This document shows, piece after piece, positions 46,012 to 54,245 of a stretch of DNA of 64,000 nt. The DNA comes from Gemmatimonadota bacterium. GTDB lineage: Bacteria; Gemmatimonadota; Gemmatimonadetes; Gemmatimonadales; GWC2-71-9. Made by a program: the position numbers and the translations under genes. How positions within the stretch are numbered: the first letter of the stretch is position 1; the number at the start of each line of letters is the position of its first letter. The notes under the pieces were generated by a model that saw only the letters and a program-made list of their open reading frames with translations, made no database searches and was not told the origin of the DNA. Where the stretch lies: NCBI GenBank assembly GCA_029262195.1, contig JAJCZX010000030.1, positions 124,001 through 188,000 on the forward strand, written 5' to 3'.

Positions 46012-46799
46012 TTGACGGTTTTGCCTTCGCGAACTGCACGTACGCAATTGGACTCGTCACGTAATTTTTCCGCAAAGAAAACCATATCGTCGCCGTACGC
46101 AATGAAGGAGTATCCATCCTCGACTTTTTTTCGGAGAAGAGCTCGATCCGAGTGCACGATATGCACCCCTCCAGGCTTGTCATCGGTTCGCATCACGGCC
46201 TCGATTCTGTCCAGCGCGCCACGAACACCCGGGTGATCAAAATTCCCGGGCTCGTTGACGGAACCGGAAAGGTCGTACGGTCCGACGATAAAACCATCGA
46301 TCCCATCGACAGCGAGTATAGCTTCCAAGTTAGTGGCCGCGTCAACATGTTCGATCTGCGCGATTACTATAGTCTCGCTGGAAGCACGAGTCCTATATTC
46401 CGGAAACCCGACACCGTACCCCTGGGCCCGCGAAAGCCCGACTCCCCGACTTCCGAGAGGCGGATAGTATGCGGCAGCAACGGCGGCGCGCGCCTGCTCA
46501 GCCGTGTTTACCATCGGCACGACAATACCAGCTGCTCCCGAATCTAAAGCTCGCTTGATAATAAGCGGGTCGTTATCGCCGACTCGTACAAGCGGGGCGG
46601 TTCCCGATAGATCGGCCACCTGGATCATTGAGTGCATCTCGGCAAAGTCTATCGCGGTATGCTCAAGATCGATCACCAGCCAATCGAATCCTCCAGTCTT
46701 GGCCATAACCTCGGTCATGGGCACGAACCCCCAGGAAAGCCAAGAGCCTATCGTTAGGCTTTTTTCCCTTAAAGCCTTCTTCAACTCACCCGGCCGCAT
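46008..46799 (-). CDS. HpcH/HpaI family aldolase
   Basis: A 263-residue class II pyruvate aldolase. Motifs: GSWLSWGFVPMTEVMAKTGG, FDWLVIDLEHTAIDF, LVRVGDNDPLIIKRALDSGA, GIVVPMVNTAEQA and YPPLGSRGVGLSRAQGYG, all as in 2-keto-3-deoxyglucarate-type aldolases. Such enzymes join pyruvate to an aldehyde, giving a 2-keto-3-deoxy acid. Placed just upstream of a CMP-sugar synthetase, it could make the ulosonic acid that is then activated, in place of a PEP-dependent synthase. ATG 46799 has GGAGG 8 bases upstream; overlaps the cyclase-like synthase by 14 bases. Confidence 0.9.
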   Translation of the reverse strand: MRPGELKKALREKSLTIGSWLSWGFVPMTEVMAKTGGFDWLVIDLEHTAIDFAEMHSMIQVADLSGTAPLVRVGDNDPLIIKRALDSGAAGIVVPMVNTAEQARAAVAAAYYPPLGSRGVGLSRAQGYGVGFPEYRTRASSETIVIAQIEHVDAATNLEAILAVDGIDGFIVGPYDLSGSVNEPGNFDHPGVRGALDRIEAVMRTDDKPGGVHIVHSDRALLRKKVEDGYSFIAYGDDMVFFAEKLRDESNCVRAVREGKTVK

Positions 46800-47877
46800 C
46801 TAATTTGCCTCCATACACCTCGTCTTGAAAGTAGGAATCGATCCAGCCCCGGGCCTCACCGTCTACGTCCAACGTGGTCTTAAACATTTTCCCGAGACCT
46901 CGGGTTAAAATAACCTTCACTTCCTTCCCTACATTTTTCTTGTCTTTTCGTAGGGCGGCGACGAAGGCATCTACATCAATGGGGCCAAGGGGCACCTCAT
47001 TCCAGTACCTTTCCAGGATAGCTCGGAGTCGGTTACGCAATTCCACGTCGATGAGACCCATCTTCACCGAGATGTAGTTAGCGATGTCCATACCATAACT
47101 CACGGCTATTCCATGAGGCACGGCAAATTTTGTTATCGATTCAATCGCATGCCCGAATGAGTGACCGTAGTTGAATAGCTGGCGTACGTTCTGATCGAAT
47201 TCGTCAACCTCGACAGTTGCTTGTTTTATCCGCAGACTGCACTCAATCAACTCGGCGACCACACTGCGATCCTGTAACACTTTGCAACCCTGATCGCGAA
47301 CCAACTCGAAGGCTTCCTCCCCTGACACAAAGAAAAAGTGGGTCATTTCACCGAGACCAGAGATTATTTCCCGATTGGGAAGTGTCTCGAGAAATTTGAG
47401 ATCAATGAAAATCTTCTTAGGTGGAAAAAAATTTCCTAACAAATTTTTATACGTACCGAAATTTATGGATGCCTTCCCACCGATGCAGCTGTCCCCCTGC
47501 GCCAGAAGGGATGTTGGAAAAAAGATCCAATCCACTCCGCGGTAAATACTAGAGGCAATAAAAGTAACGATGTCCTGGGTGATGCCGCCTCCGATAGCCA
47601 CCAACCGATGGTCCTTGCGAAATCCGCGGCCGATCAACTTGTCGATAACGGGTTCGATTCCGCGATAGCTTTTCTTTTCTTCCGACGCATCAAGGACAAT
47701 CAGATCGCGTCCAGCCAAATTTTGGGATAACCGTTTCCAATGTAGTTCATGAACATTTCGATCAATAATGACCTGGTCGCCCTCCTGGAGCTCGGTTTCA
47801 AGACAAACCCCAATATCACCAACGAAGTTAACCGCATATTCATGTATTTTGGATTTTACTGAAAAATCTCTAGACAC
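46786..47877 (-). CDS. 3-dehydroquinate synthase-like sugar phosphate cyclase
   Basis: A 363-residue NAD-dependent sugar phosphate cyclase. It keeps VAIGGGITQDIVTFIASSIY, FFPTSLLAQGDSCIGGKASI, KNLLGNFFPPK and the metal motif FNYGHSFGHAIE with PHGIAVSYGM. Where AroB has the conserved AEVIKYG, this protein reads GEMTHFF, so a substrate-binding Lys aligns with His by eye. It sits in a sugar module, so it is likely not the housekeeping shikimate enzyme. Related cyclases use sedoheptulose 7-phosphate or glucose 6-phosphate. GTG 47877 overlaps the SDR by 8 bases. Confidence 0.85.
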   Translation of the reverse strand: MSRDFSVKSKIHEYAVNFVGDIGVCLETELQEGDQVIIDRNVHELHWKRLSQNLAGRDLIVLDASEEKKSYRGIEPVIDKLIGRGFRKDHRLVAIGGGITQDIVTFIASSIYRGVDWIFFPTSLLAQGDSCIGGKASINFGTYKNLLGNFFPPKKIFIDLKFLETLPNREIISGLGEMTHFFFVSGEEAFELVRDQGCKVLQDRSVVAELIECSLRIKQATVEVDEFDQNVRQLFNYGHSFGHAIESITKFAVPHGIAVSYGMDIANYISVKMGLIDVELRNRLRAILERYWNEVPLGPIDVDAFVAALRKDKKNVGKEVKVILTRGLGKMFKTTLDVDGEARGWIDSYFQDEVYGGKLDAAG

Positions 47878-48628
47878 TAACGAATCCTCCGTCGACCACT
47901 ATGTTTTGAGCGGTAATATACGTATTCCAATCACTGGCGAGGAAAAACACGACTCTCGCGATTTCCTGAGGATCTGCGAAACGCCGCAGCGGCACGTCAG
48001 CGGCGAGGGCGTCCATTTCATCTACTGACAACGTGCTTCGCGTTAGTTCCGTCAAAGTGAATCCGGGGGAAACCGCATTCACAAGGATATTGTGTCCAGC
48101 AAGGTCAGCGGCCGCAGCCTTAGTCGCTCCCACCAGTCCGAATTTGCTGGCTGTGTACATAGAACGCCCTGATTTGGTGATGACACTCCAGATGGAGGCG
48201 ATGTTCACGATTCGGCCCCAGCCGTGCTTCTTCATCGCGGATGCAACATCGCTAGTAAGCAAAACCGGAGCGCGAAGATTGAGAGAGAAGATGGAATCGA
48301 GATCATCCGCTTCAATCTCGTCGACGGACACAATTTTGTTTATGCCCGCGTTGTTCACAAGAACATGCAAAGAGTCTCTGGCGCGGACCTCGCCTCTGAA
48401 GATTTCAAACGAGTCGGCATTTTTCATGTCCACCGCCCAGCCATCTGCAAGCGACGATCCCAGTTGTCTGAGGGTTTTGACACGTTTGTCTACATCGTCT
48501 TGCCGAGTGCCCGTGATCAAAACGGTTGCGCCCGCCTCGGCAAACAGATCGGCCACGGCCGCCCCAATTCCGCGGGTGCCACCGGTTACGAGAACCGTTT
48601 TACCTGCGAACGAAGTCTCCGGAATCAT
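47870..48628 (-). CDS. Short-chain dehydrogenase/reductase
   Basis: A 252-residue SDR. NAD(P)-binding TGGTRGIGAAVADLFAEAG, LVNNAGIN, and the catalytic Ser in NIASIWS with YTASK. C-terminal VLFFLASDW-like region ending DGGFVSV is the FabG-like cap. The frame opens to 48658, but ATG 48628 follows a GGGGGCGG stretch and starts the family. It overlaps the cyclase-like synthase by 8 bases, so it is coupled. It probably oxidises or reduces a sugar intermediate of the module. Confidence 0.9.
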   Translation of the reverse strand: MIPETSFAGKTVLVTGGTRGIGAAVADLFAEAGATVLITGTRQDDVDKRVKTLRQLGSSLADGWAVDMKNADSFEIFRGEVRARDSLHVLVNNAGINKIVSVDEIEADDLDSIFSLNLRAPVLLTSDVASAMKKHGWGRIVNIASIWSVITKSGRSMYTASKFGLVGATKAAAADLAGHNILVNAVSPGFTLTELTRSTLSVDEMDALAADVPLRRFADPQEIARVVFFLASDWNTYITAQNIVVDGGFVSV

Positions 48629-48635
48629 CCGCCCC

Positions 48636-49559
48636 CTAGGCTGAAAGCCCAAGATCATTCAAAAGGTTTTTGGCGGCTGACAATTCCATACTCAGTCGAC
48701 ATTGTTCCGAATAGGTGCCAAGGTGTGGTGTGAGGATAACGTCATTCCTGCCGAGAAGCGGACCCGCGTATGGTTCCCGCCAGAACGCATCAAACCAAGC
48801 TCCTTTTAAAACACCATCATCAAGCGCCTGTAACAGGCTGTTTTCATCAACTAACTCGCCTCGGGCGGAGTTTAGTAAGAGAGCTCCCCGTTTCATTATG
48901 TCGAATTGTTCAGGGCCAAGAATAACCTCCTCTCCGCTGGCATGGAGCGAGACAACATCGGCCTGCTTCAGCCCCTCATCCAGAGTAACCAATGTTTCGC
49001 CTGCCGCTAGATCTCCCTGTTCGAGAACCGGATCCACCACGAAAACCCGAATACCGAATGGGGACATCAACTCAGCAGTTCGTCTGCCAATTCGCCCGTA
49101 CCCTACAAAAAGAACGCTCCGACCATCCAAACCGGAGCCGATAGCTTTGACCCACTCACCGGCGTGTAGATGAGAATTGGCCGAAACTAGGCCCCGCCCT
49201 AACGCAATGGCCGCTCCAGCAGTCAACTCCGCAACCGCGTTGGTCGGCCCATCGGGAGTATTTGAAACCCTTATGCCCCTTTTGTCGGCAAACTTCATGT
49301 CAATATTGCTCATACCTATTCCGACTCGCGCTATAGCCTTCAGGTGAGGCGCGGAAGAAATCACTCGCTGGTTCAGCGGCTCAAGACCTGCTATTAACCC
49401 GTGCTTATCTGCAAGAAAAGTAGCCGCCTCGTCCTCCGTCAACCTACGCCCGAACGGATTTTTTACTACCTTGACGCCAGCTCCAATCAAAACATCAAGA
49501 GGCTCACGGTTCGTTTGTGCATAGCTGGACGTGGAAACGCCTACCAATATTTCACTCAA
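48636..49559 (-). CDS. D-2-hydroxyacid dehydrogenase (phosphoglycerate dehydrogenase-like)
   Basis: A 307-residue NAD-dependent dehydrogenase of the SerA/formate dehydrogenase superfamily. IARVGIGMSNIDMKFADKRG, VLFVGYGRIGRRTAELM (Rossmann loop), LLNSARGELVDENSLLQAL, and LTPHLGTYSEQ (catalytic His) are visible. It lacks the C-terminal ACT domain of SerA. TTG 49559 has GGAG 6 bases upstream. Lying between the isomerase and SDR, it likely acts on a 2-keto or 2-hydroxy acid in the sugar pathway rather than serine synthesis. Confidence 0.88.
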   Translation of the reverse strand: MSEILVGVSTSSYAQTNREPLDVLIGAGVKVVKNPFGRRLTEDEAATFLADKHGLIAGLEPLNQRVISSAPHLKAIARVGIGMSNIDMKFADKRGIRVSNTPDGPTNAVAELTAGAAIALGRGLVSANSHLHAGEWVKAIGSGLDGRSVLFVGYGRIGRRTAELMSPFGIRVFVVDPVLEQGDLAAGETLVTLDEGLKQADVVSLHASGEEVILGPEQFDIMKRGALLLNSARGELVDENSLLQALDDGVLKGAWFDAFWREPYAGPLLGRNDVILTPHLGTYSEQCRLSMELSAAKNLLNDLGLSA

Positions 49560-49603
49560 GTATTGCTCCGTAACGAGTTTATTTTTCGGGCAAGTTTGAC
49601 ATG

Positions 49604-50167
49604 TCAGGACACGCTGTATTCGCTTTTGCCGATGAGAAGATCACATACCGCCGCTAGCCAAAACGCATGGGCAGACTCGATAATGTTGTACGCCCGGCTG
49701 TCTAGCCAAAAGTTAATATCACCCAGTCCCTTTAACGGATTATCCGGAAGAAAGCCGGTAAAGGTCGCCACTGTCATCCCCTTCGAACGAGCCTCTTTCG
49801 CACCGTTAACGACATTTGCTGATTTCCCGCTTGAACTAATAAAGATTGCAAGGTCGCCCTGATCTCCGTGGTGTTCAACGGCCCTCGCCAACCAATTGTC
49901 AAATCCATAATCATTGGAATAGGCTGTAAGGAAAGAAGCGTCGTTGAAACACATTGAACGAACTTTGCCTTGTTTAGTAAAGTCCAATGCGAAATGGCTC
50001 GCCATGCTCGCGCTGGCACCATTTCCCGCCAACAACACCTTTCCGTTTTTCTCCCGAACGTCTTCCATGCAGTTACGGAGAGCGATTATCGAATCAAAGA
50101 CACCGGGCGTATCCACGGCTCGGTGCAATTGCTGAAAATACTCGTCAAGGAATTCTTCAAAATTCAT
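49604..50167 (-). CDS. SIS-domain sugar phosphate isomerase (GmhA-like)
   Basis: A 187-residue SIS-domain protein of the phosphoheptose isomerase group. Sugar-phosphate binding motifs are LLAGNGASASMASHFALDF and AIFISSSGKSANVVNGAKEA. GmhA interconverts sedoheptulose 7-phosphate and a manno-heptose 7-phosphate. ATG 50167 is preferred to the upstream opening at 50197 because the GmhA family begins there; it overlaps the Gfo/Idh gene by 11 bases. The shared sedoheptulose link with cyclases of the 46786 type is notable. Confidence 0.88.
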   Translation of the reverse strand: MNFEEFLDEYFQQLHRAVDTPGVFDSIIALRNCMEDVREKNGKVLLAGNGASASMASHFALDFTKQGKVRSMCFNDASFLTAYSNDYGFDNWLARAVEHHGDQGDLAIFISSSGKSANVVNGAKEARSKGMTVATFTGFLPDNPLKGLGDINFWLDSRAYNIIESAHAFWLAAVCDLLIGKSEYSVS

Positions 50168-51158
50168 AACTGGGATCACTCTTGTAAATGGCTTCAATCG
50201 TCTTCATAACATTCATGGCATCGTTCGAATTCCCTACATCGATTTTTGAGTCTTCCTCAATCGCTTTGAAGAAATGATCAATTTCGCTTTGCCACGATGA
50301 ATCGTCGTGATAGGTAATTCGTTCCTCGTCCTCCCAGGTCGCAGCCGGTGCAGTGGAACGATTCTTCGCAACAGACAATTCCTCATCCCCATAGGTCATC
50401 GAACTCGTTCGTAGCCCGTTCAAAACCATATACCCTTTGGACAAGAACACCTCCAGAGAGAAAAGGTGGCGCCACTGAGTCATCGTTGAATGGAGGCTGG
50501 CTACGACCTCGGTTCTCGTGTTCTTGAGGATGGCAAAAACATTATCTTCAATTTCCGCATTCCAGTACCTGTCCTGGACGAACGCATGTACGTTGTCGAA
50601 CGCACCCGCAAAGAGGAGGAACAGGTCAACCATATGAATACCTTGATCCATCAATATCCCCCCCCCAGCCAACGCCTTTTTCGCCCTCCAGCTGTCGAAA
50701 AACCCGGCGTCGACACTCTTGCCGTACCGACCTCTCATCCACAGAACCTCGCCATACGCCCCAGAATCGACTCGTCGCTTCATCTCTTTCAAGCTCGCAT
50801 GATGCCGATGATTGAACCCGTACATCAACTTATTGCCGGATTTTTTTTCCGCAGCCTGAACATCGGCCACTCCCGCCGCAGTCAAAGCGGGTGGTTTTTC
50901 GCAAAAGACATGTTTTCCAGACTGCAACGCTGCCAACGTCAACGGTTGGTTGAGATAATTCGGTGTGCCTATAAAGACCACGTCGATCTCGGAATCGTTG
51001 ATAATTTCGTCCGCCGAACACGCCAGCGGAAATCCGAGAAAGTCTTGATCCGGGTTGGCGTCATAGACCTTGGCTATTTTCCCATACCCAGAGCCCACGA
51101 CAGCTTTTGCCCGAATCTCGCCCATTTTTCCAAAACCTACAACTCCCACTCGATGCAT
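50157..51158 (-). CDS. Gfo/Idh/MocA family oxidoreductase
   Basis: A 333-residue NAD(P)-dependent sugar oxidoreductase. Rossmann loop VGVVGFGKMGEIRAK at the N-terminus, the HVFCEKPPAL motif with catalytic Lys, and GGGILMDQGIHMVDLF with the downstream His/Asp. ATG 51158 has AAAGGA nearby. First gene of the putative sugar module and overlapping the SIS gene. Related enzymes oxidise C2, C3 or C4 of nucleotide-activated or free sugars and inositols; the substrate here is unknown. Confidence 0.9.
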   Translation of the reverse strand: MHRVGVVGFGKMGEIRAKAVVGSGYGKIAKVYDANPDQDFLGFPLACSADEIINDSEIDVVFIGTPNYLNQPLTLAALQSGKHVFCEKPPALTAAGVADVQAAEKKSGNKLMYGFNHRHHASLKEMKRRVDSGAYGEVLWMRGRYGKSVDAGFFDSWRAKKALAGGGILMDQGIHMVDLFLLFAGAFDNVHAFVQDRYWNAEIEDNVFAILKNTRTEVVASLHSTMTQWRHLFSLEVFLSKGYMVLNGLRTSSMTYGDEELSVAKNRSTAPAATWEDEERITYHDDSSWQSEIDHFFKAIEEDSKIDVGNSNDAMNVMKTIEAIYKSDPSYEF

Positions 51159-51216
51159 CAGAGATTCCTTTATTGCGAACTAACGAAAGATTGTTTCCGG
51201 CCCTGTTTAAACTGAT

Positions 51217-52308
51217 TCAGTTTTCGACGGGGGAAGTTTCATGCCGAACCAGCGTTTCAGGTGTTCGCCAAAACAACATCGTCACCGTCCACCCTAGGCC
51301 GAAGACTAACCCCAAAGTGGCGGACCCAACAACAAGCAACCTCCTCCTCGGCCTATTCTTCAGTGCAGGAATACCGGGAGCATCAAGAATTACTATAGCA
51401 GCTTCTTTGCGAGCCTCGTCAATTCGGGCAATTTCATATTGCCTAACGAGAGTGAGATACATCTCTGTAGACACTCGGACATTTCGCTCCAGGCGATCCG
51501 CCTCCAACTCCAATTGTGGCGATCCCTGAAGCGATCGGTTTTCCATTTTGAAGTTCGACAGCGCGACTTCCCGCCGCGAAAGTTCGGTCTCGACCTCTAA
51601 CATGCGGCCCTCTATGAAAACACGATTTTGCCTTTCAACCGCGTTGTTCATTTCAGAGATTACTTCGCCGGTAATTCTTGCGAGTTGCCGTGCAACGTCC
51701 ACCGCTAGTTGTCGTTCTTCCATCCTAACCACTACCCTCACAAGACCGGTCACCTTGTTTTCATCAAGCTCTATCCTAGATCGCAAGCGTTCTACCGCGA
51801 GCTCCTCTGACCGCACGGAGTCAATGTTCATGGCTTGAGGAGGCGCTGCTGCTCCTCGATTTATCCAGGTCCGGAGCGCCCCTCCCAACCCGTTCGCACT
51901 CCCCATCTTCCAGAAAGTCATCAAGTCCGTTGGTTCTGCATATATCTGAGTTTGCCAACGATACCGGACCAATTGGTTCATAGCACGGCGGGACAATAGG
52001 ACCTCTGGAATGTTGTACTCCTGCCCAAGCCCACCACCAACATTCACTCCAAAGTTCGCGGCTAAACCCTGGAGGTTCCCAAAACTCCCTGCTGAATTCG
52101 CGTTCGACGGATAGAGAGTCATTCCAGCCATATAGAGCGGTGGCAAAACCAACGCTATTATCACCCCAAAAACTGCAAACCCCACTCCAAAGATCAGCGG
52201 TCGGCGACGATCATTCCAGATCTGGGACGCCAACAATTCCCAATCGACCGCGATTCCGGGCTGAGATAAGAAACGCTGCCTTTCACGAAGCCGTCGATAG
52301 AGGTTCAT
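51217..52308 (-). CDS. Wzz-like polysaccharide co-polymerase without kinase domain
   Basis: A 363-residue inner-membrane chain-length regulator. N-terminal membrane segment FGVGFAVFGVIIALVLPPLY, long helical periplasmic region with coiled-coil character (about residues 210-310), and a C-terminal segment LLVVGSATLGLVFGLGWTVT preceded by the Pro-rich IPALKNRPRRR. There is no Walker motif, so it is a Wzz-type and not a Wzc-type kinase. ATG 52308 is used; GTG 52320 is possible. Supports Wzx/Wzy-dependent synthesis in cluster 2. Confidence 0.85.
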   Translation of the reverse strand: MNLYRRLRERQRFLSQPGIAVDWELLASQIWNDRRRPLIFGVGFAVFGVIIALVLPPLYMAGMTLYPSNANSAGSFGNLQGLAANFGVNVGGGLGQEYNIPEVLLSRRAMNQLVRYRWQTQIYAEPTDLMTFWKMGSANGLGGALRTWINRGAAAPPQAMNIDSVRSEELAVERLRSRIELDENKVTGLVRVVVRMEERQLAVDVARQLARITGEVISEMNNAVERQNRVFIEGRMLEVETELSRREVALSNFKMENRSLQGSPQLELEADRLERNVRVSTEMYLTLVRQYEIARIDEARKEAAIVILDAPGIPALKNRPRRRLLVVGSATLGLVFGLGWTVTMLFWRTPETLVRHETSPVEN

Positions 52309-52397
52309 TTTACCATTCACGTATAGTCACTCGCACACACAACTCGACTCTTTGTGTTACCGGTTTCGATGGCAGCGACACTAGGTCACCGCAGTGG

Positions 52398-53366
52398 TCA
52401 GCTCCGGGCAGAATCAACCTGAGATTCCACCCATTGGTACGTTGCAGAAATCCCGTCGACCAGAGGTGCGGATGGCCTCCAACCAAGTTTTCCTTCGATC
52501 AACCTGTTGTCCGAATTACGTCCACGAACCCCTTCTGGTCCCGGAATGTTCCTTATGCTAACTTTTTTGCCAGCAACCTGAGAGATCATCTCGGCTAGGC
52601 CATTGATCGACACCATCTCGTCAGAGCCAATATTTACGGGTCCGGCCCAATCTGAGCGGGTCAAACGCAAGGTGCCCTCCACGCACTCGTCGACATAGAG
52701 AAAAGACCGTGTTTGCAAACCATCCCCCCATATCTCGATTTCCCCTCCATTATCGACCTCTGCGATTTTCCTACAAAGGGCTGCCGGCGCCTTTTCACGC
52801 CCACCGCGCCAGGTTCCTTCCGGTCCAAAAATATTATGGTATCGCGCCACCCGCACATCCATGCCATAATTCCTTCCAAAGGCCAGATACAATCTCTCGC
52901 TGAACAGTTTCTCCCACCCGTACTCAGAGTCGGGGTTGGCCGGATAAGCCGAGTCCTCCGAGCAATTAGGGTTTTCCGGATCAAGTTGATTGTGCTCAGG
53001 ATACATGCATGCAGATGAAGAGTAGAAAATGCGAGAGACGTTTCGCTTATAGCTTGCCTCAAGAACGTTCAGGTTCACCAAAGCCGAATTGTGCATTATG
53101 TCGGCGTCATTCTCACCAGTGAACACAAAACCAGCTCCGCCCATATCTGCGGCCAATTGATAGACCTCATCAAATCTTCGGTCCATCGCATTTCGGCAAT
53201 TCTGCGGATCCCTTAGGTCAGCTACCATGAAATCATCCGCGACCGTGGGAGAGAACTCAGGAAATTTCAGATCGACTCCGCGAACCCAGTAACCCTCCCG
53301 CTTCAATCTTCTGACCAGATGAGAGGCGATAAAACCTCCAGCGCCACATACAAGTGCTGTTTTCAT
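52398..53366 (-). CDS. gme: GDP-mannose 3,5-epimerase-like NAD-dependent epimerase
   Basis: A 322-residue extended SDR. Beyond the general GAGGFIASHLVRRL and YGWEKL motifs, the long blocks LAADMGGAGF, SSSACMYPE, GTWRGGREKAPAALCRK, EIWGDGLQTRSFLYVDECVEG, cited in part, and IPGPEGVRGRNSDNRLI match the plant GDP-mannose 3,5-epimerase closely as I recall it. That enzyme makes GDP-L-galactose and GDP-L-gulose. In a bacterial glycan locus it suggests L-galactose, L-gulose or a derivative in the polymer. ATG 53366; weak ribosome binding site. Confidence 0.88.
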   Translation of the reverse strand: MKTALVCGAGGFIASHLVRRLKREGYWVRGVDLKFPEFSPTVADDFMVADLRDPQNCRNAMDRRFDEVYQLAADMGGAGFVFTGENDADIMHNSALVNLNVLEASYKRNVSRIFYSSSACMYPEHNQLDPENPNCSEDSAYPANPDSEYGWEKLFSERLYLAFGRNYGMDVRVARYHNIFGPEGTWRGGREKAPAALCRKIAEVDNGGEIEIWGDGLQTRSFLYVDECVEGTLRLTRSDWAGPVNIGSDEMVSINGLAEMISQVAGKKVSIRNIPGPEGVRGRNSDNRLIEGKLGWRPSAPLVDGISATYQWVESQVDSARS

Positions 53367-53426
53367 TATATAGTTGCTCCGAATTTTCAGATAGGATAGA
53401 GAACGGCCTTCGCTGGTCCCAAGAGA

Positions 53427-54245
53427 TTAACTGTCTTCGACCGAACGACGCCGAAATAAGCCGAACATGTCGAGAAAATTCAACCAGAGAAATTTTGGCA
53501 CGACCGCGCCGTACCGCCGCAACAAACGTTTGGGTTCGCTCAGGGTCCTGTAAAGCCACTCCAATCCCGAGCGCTGAATCCATTTCGGAGCCAAAGGCTT
53601 CTCCCCGGACAAGAAATCAAACCCGGCTCCTACCCCAATCAACACCGGTGCCGTCACCAACCCCCTAAACGAATCCATCCAACGCTCTTGTTTAGGGCAT
53701 CCGAGGCCACACCAAACGATGTCGGCGCCCGAAAGATTTATCTCACGAACAACGTCCTCTATTTCAGTCGAACTTAAAGGACGAAAAGGAGGACAATAAG
53801 ACCCTACAACTGTAATTCCCGGATACGACTCCTCCACCACCTTGGTGAGTTTTTCCGCCACCCCTTCTTTACCACCATAGAAGAAATGTTTATACCCGCG
53901 ATCCGCGCTGACCGAAAAAACATCCATCATTATGTCAGGCGCGTAAACTTTTTCAATATTTTTGAAACCATAAAGGCGTCCGAGCCAAACTTCAGGCATC
54001 CCGTCGGGAGTCACCAAACCCGCCGTTTGATTTATTCCGAACAGTTTTTCATCGTTCTGCATCTCGATTATTCCGTGAGCTCCGGTGAGCACGACGTACT
54101 CCTTGCCCCGCACTTGAATCCAATGATCGATAACAGCGAGCGTACGAGCCCGGGTCAAGACATCGATTCGAACCCCGAGAATCGAAAAGCTCTCAATGGC
54201 AAAAGGGTACCGTGTAAGGCGAAGTCGGTCTGGAGGTATAGTCAT
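53427..54245 (-). CDS. WecG/TagA/CpsF family glycosyltransferase (GT26)
   Basis: A 272-residue GT26 transferase, the family of ManNAcA and ManNAc transferases that act on polyprenyl-linked GlcNAc. Motifs: LGVRIDVLTRARTLAVI, VLTGAHGIIEMQNDE, PDGMPEVWLGRL, FFYGGKEGVAEKL, and IVWCGLGCPKQERWMD. ATG 54245 overlaps the upstream methyltransferase stop as ATGA; the opening to 54317 is rejected. Likely adds an early sugar onto the WbaP product in cluster 2. Confidence 0.9.
   Translation of the reverse strand: MTIPPDRLRLTRYPFAIESFSILGVRIDVLTRARTLAVIDHWIQVRGKEYVVLTGAHGIIEMQNDEKLFGINQTAGLVTPDGMPEVWLGRLYGFKNIEKVYAPDIMMDVFSVSADRGYKHFFYGGKEGVAEKLTKVVEESYPGITVVGSYCPPFRPLSSTEIEDVVREINLSGADIVWCGLGCPKQERWMDSFRGLVTAPVLIGVGAGFDFLSGEKPLAPKWIQRSGLEWLYRTLSEPKRLLRRYGAVVPKFLWLNFLDMFGLFRRRSVEDS

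Noticed and set aside
46786-47877. Housekeeping shikimate-pathway aroB
   Set aside because: Its position in a coupled sugar operon and the changed active-site Lys region argue against it, though the family is the same.
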